Assembly: GCA_021300125.1 (NCBI GenBank)
Contig: JAJTHX010000338.1
Coordinates: 1-8,697, forward strand
Origin: Betaproteobacteria bacterium
GTDB taxonomy: Bacteria; Pseudomonadota; Gammaproteobacteria; Burkholderiales; SG8-41
DNA: 8,697 nucleotides
Reading direction: 5' to 3'
Below, piece by piece: positions 5,871-8,697 of this stretch. The notes beneath the pieces were generated by a model. That model worked only from the letters and a program-made list of their open reading frames with translations, made no database searches and was not told where the DNA came from. Both the position numbers and the translations under genes were made by a program. Every line of letters begins with the position of its first letter. Position 1 is the first letter of the stretch.

Positions 5871-7004
5871 ATGATGCAGGATTACGCAGCGGAACTCGCC
5901 GCGGATCGGATGCCGCAGCACGCAAGGCCGCGCGCGCATCGCATTGCAGCGATGGCTGCGCTAGCTTACAGCCTGGTCATCGTCTACGCCAGCCTGCAGC
6001 CGTTCAGCGGATGGCGCGCCATCGCGCTGCATCCCGGGGCCTTCCTCGCTGCGCCGTGGCCGCGCTGGATCACGCTGGAAGACATCGGTTTCAATTTCGC
6101 CGCCTATCTGCCGCTCGGCTTCCTCCTGGTCATCGCGCTGCGCAGGGGCCTCACCGCCGCCTCCGCGGTGCTGGCCTCGGCGCTGCTCTGCGCGCTGCTC
6201 AGCCTGTCCCTGGAGACCGCGCAGCAATACCTGCCGGTCCGTTTTGCCTCCAACCTCGACCTGCTGGTGAACACCATTGGCGGTGCGACCGGGGCATTGA
6301 TCGCTCCGCTGTTTGCCCCGGACCGTCCGCTCGGCGGCCCGCTCGCGCGTACGCGCAGCCGAGTGTTCGTCGACGGGGCCCGTGGCGACGCGGTGCTGGT
6401 GCTCGCCGGGCTGTGGCTGTTCACGCAGCTGCACGGGTCGCCGCTGATCCTCGGCAACGGTGACCTGCGCGAGACGCTGGGCCTCGCGGAAGGGCATCTG
6501 CGCTACGCACCCGAGACCTACCGCTACGCCGAGGCCGCGGTGGTGATGCTCAATGTCGCCGGGGCGGTGATGCTGCTGTCCTGCGCCGCGCGAGTGGTTG
6601 ATACGGCTTTCTGGCGCGCGGCGGCACTGCTGCTGATCGCCGCAATGGGGGTCAAAACGCTCGCGGCGGTGTTCATCCTGCGCGCAGCAACCCCGTGGCT
6701 GTGGCTGACACCGGGCTTGCTCATCGGCATGGCCGCGGCGCTGGTGCTGCTGCTCGCGCTGCTGCGGCTGCCGCCGCGCGGCCGCGCCGCTGCGGCGCTG
6801 CTGCTGACCGTGGCCGCGCTGCTGCTGGTCAACAGCCTGCCGGAAAATCCTTATCGTGCGGCGCCGCTGCACCTGCTGCCTGGACGCGGCGGCCACGTAC
6901 TCAGTTTTGCCAACATCGCACGTGCGCTGTCCGAACTGTGGCCGCTGCTCGCCGCGCTGCTGTTGCTGACCCTGCTGCCCGGGCGCGTGTCCGGTCAGCG
7001 CTGA
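5871..7004 (+). CDS. VanZ-family multi-spanning membrane protein with long C-terminal membrane extension
   Basis: Integral inner-membrane protein of unknown role. VanZ proteins are named for teicoplanin resistance in enterococci, but proteobacterial members have no assigned function. The VanZ domain is at about residues 28-150: a first membrane helix (AALAYSLVIVYASLQPF), then DIGFNFAAYLPLGFLLV, a helix ending in LSLETAQQ, and the hallmark RFASNLDLLVNTIGGATGAL. About 230 further residues carry some five or six more hydrophobic helices (near 173-188, 221-242, 248-271, 279-300, 306-322, 352-370), so the protein is 377 residues with roughly ten spans. The start is uncertain. The ATG at 5871 gives the longest frame but has no ribosome site and lies 2 bp from the divergent DHH start. 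ATGs at 5910 (preceded by GCGGATCGG) and 5952 are equally plausible and leave the first helix intact. The next gene starts 15 bp after the stop. Confidence 0.85.
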   Translation: MMQDYAAELAADRMPQHARPRAHRIAAMAALAYSLVIVYASLQPFSGWRAIALHPGAFLAAPWPRWITLEDIGFNFAAYLPLGFLLVIALRRGLTAASAVLASALLCALLSLSLETAQQYLPVRFASNLDLLVNTIGGATGALIAPLFAPDRPLGGPLARTRSRVFVDGARGDAVLVLAGLWLFTQLHGSPLILGNGDLRETLGLAEGHLRYAPETYRYAEAAVVMLNVAGAVMLLSCAARVVDTAFWRAAALLLIAAMGVKTLAAVFILRAATPWLWLTPGLLIGMAAALVLLLALLRLPPRGRAAAALLLTVAALLLVNSLPENPYRAAPLHLLPGRGGHVLSFANIARALSELWPLLAALLLLTLLPGRVSGQR

Positions 7005-7005
7005 G

Positions 7006-7010
7006 AGGAG
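7006..7010 (+). promoter_or_regulatory. Ribosome binding site fixing a TTG start
   Basis: AGGAG lies immediately after the VanZ stop and 8 nt before TTG at 7019. It is the best Shine-Dalgarno sequence on the plus strand of the window. It decides the start of the MazG-like gene, because the first in-frame ATG (7129) would remove the conserved FHTPKNL segment. Confidence 0.8.
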
Positions 7011-7018
7011 AGTCCCGC

Positions 7019-7402
7019 TTGCCTGCCAGAAAAAAGCCGCCCAGCTGGTCGCAATTGCTGCTCGCGCAGCGCCGTTTCGCCGAGGCCCGCGATTGGCAGC
7101 CGTTCCACACCCCGAAGAACCTGGCCATGGCACTGTCGGTCGAAGCCGCGGAGCTGGTCGAGTGCTTCCAGTGGCTGACACCGGAACAGAGCGTCCGGCT
7201 CGGCGCGCGCGAACGGCGTGCCGTGGAGCAGGAGTTGGCCGACGTGCTGCTCTACCTGCTGCGACTCTCGGACGTGCTCGGTGTCGACCTGCCGCAGGCA
7301 GCCCGGCGCAAGATGGCCGTCAACGCGCGCAAATACCCGGTCGCGCTGGCCCGCGGCTCGGCGCGCAGGGCAGCGGCGCTGCGGCAAAGGTCGCGGGTAT
7401 AA
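7019..7402 (+). CDS. MazG-like nucleotide pyrophosphohydrolase (dCTPase/DCTPP1 type)
   Basis: Small all-alpha pyrophosphohydrolase expected to hydrolyse a non-canonical or excess (d)NTP to the monophosphate plus pyrophosphate, i.e. nucleotide-pool house-cleaning. The 127-residue product resembles the RS21-C6/DCTPP1 branch of the MazG superfamily. It has RDWQPFHTPKNLAMALSVEAAEL, with the metal-binding EXXE at Glu42/Glu45, then ECFQW, EXXD at Glu72/Asp75 in QELADVLLYLLRL, and the tail VDLPQAARRKMAVNARKYPV. Those four acidic residues bind Mg2+ in the family. The start is TTG, chosen for the AGGAG 8 nt upstream and because it precedes the whole conserved region. It follows the VanZ gene by 14 bp, so translation in one transcript is likely. 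Its TAA stop lies inside a TATAAT that may start transcription of the next gene. Exact nucleotide preference is inferred, not shown. Confidence 0.9.
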   Translation: MPARKKPPSWSQLLLAQRRFAEARDWQPFHTPKNLAMALSVEAAELVECFQWLTPEQSVRLGARERRAVEQELADVLLYLLRLSDVLGVDLPQAARRKMAVNARKYPVALARGSARRAAALRQRSRV

Positions 7403-7403
7403 T
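7398..7403 (+). promoter_or_regulatory. Possible -10 element for the ferredoxin gene
   Basis: A perfect TATAAT spans the TAA stop of the MazG-like gene, 34 bp before the ferredoxin ATG, which would give a leader of about 28 nt. No convincing -35 is found at 16-18 bp upstream (GGCGCT at 17 bp), so this is a weak prediction. It could make the ferredoxin-hydrolase-ABC genes a separately transcribed unit. Confidence 0.4.
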
Positions 7404-7437
7404 CCGCGCTTTGCTGAACGCGGCACGCCGAATTCGG

Positions 7438-7746
7438 ATGAGTCATTTCAAGCACCATGTGTTCTTCTGCTGCAACCAGCGCGAACCCGGCGCGAACTGC
7501 TGCAACAACCACGGCGCCTCGGACCTGCGCGATTACGCCAAAAAAAAGGTCAAGGCGATGGGGCTTTCCGGCGCGGGCAAGGTGCGCATCAACCAGGCCG
7601 GCTGCCTCGACCGTTGCGACCAGGGCCCGGTGATGGTGGTCTATCCGGAAGCGGTCTGGTACACCTACGTCGACCGTGAGGACATCGACGAAATCCTGTA
7701 CGAGCACCTGCAGCACGGACGCGTCGTCGAGCGCCTCAAGATCTGA
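7438..7746 (+). CDS. Thioredoxin-like [2Fe-2S] ferredoxin domain protein
   Basis: Predicted cytoplasmic electron carrier of the thioredoxin-fold [2Fe-2S] family (Aquifex/Clostridium type, also seen as the NuoE domain). The 102-residue product opens HHVFFCCNQREPGANCC and later has NQAGCLDRCDQGPVMVVYPE, then WYTYVDREDIDEILYEHL. Four ligand positions are filled by Cys11 or 12, Cys21 or 22, Cys56 and Cys60; the family pattern C-x(10-12)-C-x(29-34)-C-x3-C fits (9-10 between the first pair here). The doublets CC at both N-terminal positions leave the precise ligands open. The ATG at 7438 is the natural start, although the ribosome site is poor (AATTCGG). A run of eight A (7540-7547) encodes KKK. 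It is 35 bp downstream of the MazG-like gene and 31 bp upstream of the hydrolase. The redox partner is unknown. Confidence 0.92.
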   Translation: MSHFKHHVFFCCNQREPGANCCNNHGASDLRDYAKKKVKAMGLSGAGKVRINQAGCLDRCDQGPVMVVYPEAVWYTYVDREDIDEILYEHLQHGRVVERLKI

Positions 7747-7777
7747 ACGCCGGCAGCACCGGCCCCCGCCCTCCAGC

Positions 7778-8407
7778 ATGACCGCACCCGCAACACCGCA
7801 GCGCCCCCCGGCGCCTGAACGGCTGATGATCGAAGGCCCGGCCGGCATGCTGGAAACCGACATCAGCGATCCGGGCCAGCACCGCCGCGGCATCGCGCTG
7901 ATCGGGCATCCCAATCCGGTGCAGGGCGGCACCAAGGACAACAAGGTGGTCACCACCCTGGCCAAAACCCTGTATGGCCTTGGCCATGTCGCGATCCGCC
8001 CCAATTTCCGAGGCGTCGGCGCGAGCACCGGACAGTTCGATCACGGCGTCGGTGAAACACAGGACCTGCTGGCAGTGGCGCGCTGGGCGCAAGCCCGCTA
8101 CGGCGAACTGCCGCTGGTTCTTGCCGGCTTCTCCTTCGGCGCCTTCGTGCAGACGCGGGTGGCGCGTGAACAGGCGCCACAGCAGCTGATCCTCGTCGGC
8201 CCCGCGGTCAACCGGTTCCGGGCTGAGACGGTGCCGGCCAACACGCTGGTCATCCATGGCGAGCACGACGATGTGGTGCCGCTGGCGGCTGTGCTCGACT
8301 GGGCGCGCCCGCAGCAGCTGCCGATCGTGGTAGTGCCCGGCGGCGAGCATTTTTTCCACGGCCGCCTGCACCTGCTCGCGCAACTGGTCGCCCGGCACTG
8401 CGCATGA
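7778..8407 (+). CDS. Small alpha/beta hydrolase (COG2945-like)
   Basis: Predicted cytoplasmic serine hydrolase, substrate unknown. The 209-residue product carries an oxyanion-region [15 protein letters not shown] (44-58), [12 protein letters not shown] (74-85), the nucleophile elbow GFSFG with Ser119, the acid in GEHDDVVPL (Asp164 or Asp165) and the catalytic histidine in GGEHFFHG (His191). These patterns, the small size and the lack of a lid domain match the family of short dienelactone-hydrolase-like proteins common in Proteobacteria. There is no signal peptide. The ATG at 7778 gives a short proline-rich N-terminus; no ribosome site is evident, and an internal ATG at 7826 is an alternative that would keep the whole fold. 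Its stop overlaps the next start as ATGA, so it is translationally coupled to the ABC ATPase gene. Confidence 0.9.
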   Translation: MTAPATPQRPPAPERLMIEGPAGMLETDISDPGQHRRGIALIGHPNPVQGGTKDNKVVTTLAKTLYGLGHVAIRPNFRGVGASTGQFDHGVGETQDLLAVARWAQARYGELPLVLAGFSFGAFVQTRVAREQAPQQLILVGPAVNRFRAETVPANTLVIHGEHDDVVPLAAVLDWARPQQLPIVVVPGGEHFFHGRLHLLAQLVARHCA

Positions 8408-8697
8408 GCGCGCCGCTGGCGGTACGCGGATTACGCAAATCGTACGGCGCGAACGAAGTCGTGCGCGGCTTGGATTTTGCCCTCGAACCCGGAGAGTGTT
8501 TCGGACTGCTAGGCCCCAACGGCGCCGGCAAGACCACCACCCTGCGGCTGTGCCTTGGCCTGACCGAACCCGATGCCGGGGAGATCACCCTGCTCGGACA
8601 TCGCGTGCCCCGCGATGCCCGCGCCGCCCGCCGCCGCATCGGCGTCGTGCCGCAGTTCGACAACCTTGACCCGGACTTCACGGTGCGCGAGAACCTG
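8404..8697 (+). CDS. ABC transporter ATP-binding protein, NodI/DrrA type; C-terminus beyond window
   Basis: Cytoplasmic ATPase subunit of an ABC-2 type exporter. The first 98 residues are present: [19 protein letters not shown], Walker [10 protein letters not shown] (37-45), then the Q-loop region [11 protein letters not shown] with Gln84 and DFTVRENL. The PQFDNLD...TVRENL wording is typical of NodI and its non-symbiotic relatives, which pair with a NodJ-like ABC-2 permease. The signature, Walker B and H-loop lie outside the window. The start codon overlaps the hydrolase stop by 4 nt (ATGA) with no ribosome site of its own, so it depends on coupled translation. I do not assign nodI, since non-rhizobial homologues have unknown cargo; the next gene is predicted to encode the permease. 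Confidence 0.93.
   Translation, partial: MSAPLAVRGLRKSYGANEVVRGLDFALEPGECFGLLGPNGAGKTTTLRLCLGLTEPDAGEITLLGHRVPRDARAARRRIGVVPQFDNLDPDFTVRENL

Noticed and set aside
5961..7181. 406-codon minus-strand open frame opposite the VanZ gene
   Set aside because: Gln/Arg-rich sequence produced by reading the Leu/Ala-rich membrane gene backwards (CTG to CAG); no recognisable domain.
8404..8697. Symbiotic nodI assignment
   Set aside because: Only the first 98 residues are visible, and NodI-type ATPases occur widely outside rhizobia; no nod box or nod gene is present.

Overview
The window looks like chromosomal core DNA from a GC-rich proteobacterium (Pseudomonadota), most likely a betaproteobacterium or a close gammaproteobacterial relative. 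The gene order glnA - DUF4124 protein - ntrB - ntrC, the glutamine synthetase I sequence with an adenylylation tyrosine, and the NodI-type ABC ATPase next to a thioredoxin-like ferredoxin gene all fit that group. The exact taxon cannot be fixed from the sequence alone. I saw no insertion sequence, phage gene, CRISPR array, tRNA or rRNA, and no sign of recent transfer.

Minus strand, right to left (5868 down to 1). A stand-alone DHH/DHHA1 phosphoesterase gene (4915-5868) is followed by a 376-bp regulatory region and then the nitrogen-assimilation cluster. That cluster is glnA (glutamine synthetase, 3126-4538), a strong intrinsic terminator (3081-3110), a likely sigma70 promoter (3026-3054), a small secreted DUF4124/coiled-coil protein (2446-2931), ntrB/glnL (sensor kinase, 1290-2381) and ntrC/glnG (sigma54 activator, 1-1272, cut by the window edge just before its DNA-binding helix-turn-helix).

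The glnA control region is the most informative non-coding part. It has a sigma54 promoter (4593-4608) and two 17-bp NtrC-type palindromes centred about 96 and 126 bp upstream of the predicted start site. It also has a good sigma70 promoter whose TATAAT lies inside the distal palindrome. This reproduces the enterobacterial glnAp1/glnAp2 logic: the kinase and regulator encoded downstream would switch glnA from a basal promoter to an activated one.

Plus strand, left to right (5871 to 8697). A second, divergent group starts only 2 bp from the DHH gene, if the longest reading frame is used. It holds a VanZ-family multi-spanning membrane protein, a small MazG/dCTPase-like nucleotide pyrophosphohydrolase with a TTG start, a thioredoxin-like [2Fe-2S] ferredoxin, a small alpha/beta hydrolase with a GFSFG nucleophile elbow, and the first 98 codons of a NodI-type ABC transporter ATPase. 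The genes are tightly spaced, the last two overlapping as ATGA. Their shared role is not evident; they look like housekeeping genes transcribed together rather than one pathway.

No clearly novel system is present. The points worth a second look are the glnA promoter architecture, the secreted DUF4124 gene inside the nitrogen regulon, the near-overlapping divergent starts, the long unassigned membrane half of the VanZ protein, and the conserved-looking ferredoxin-hydrolase-ABC arrangement.
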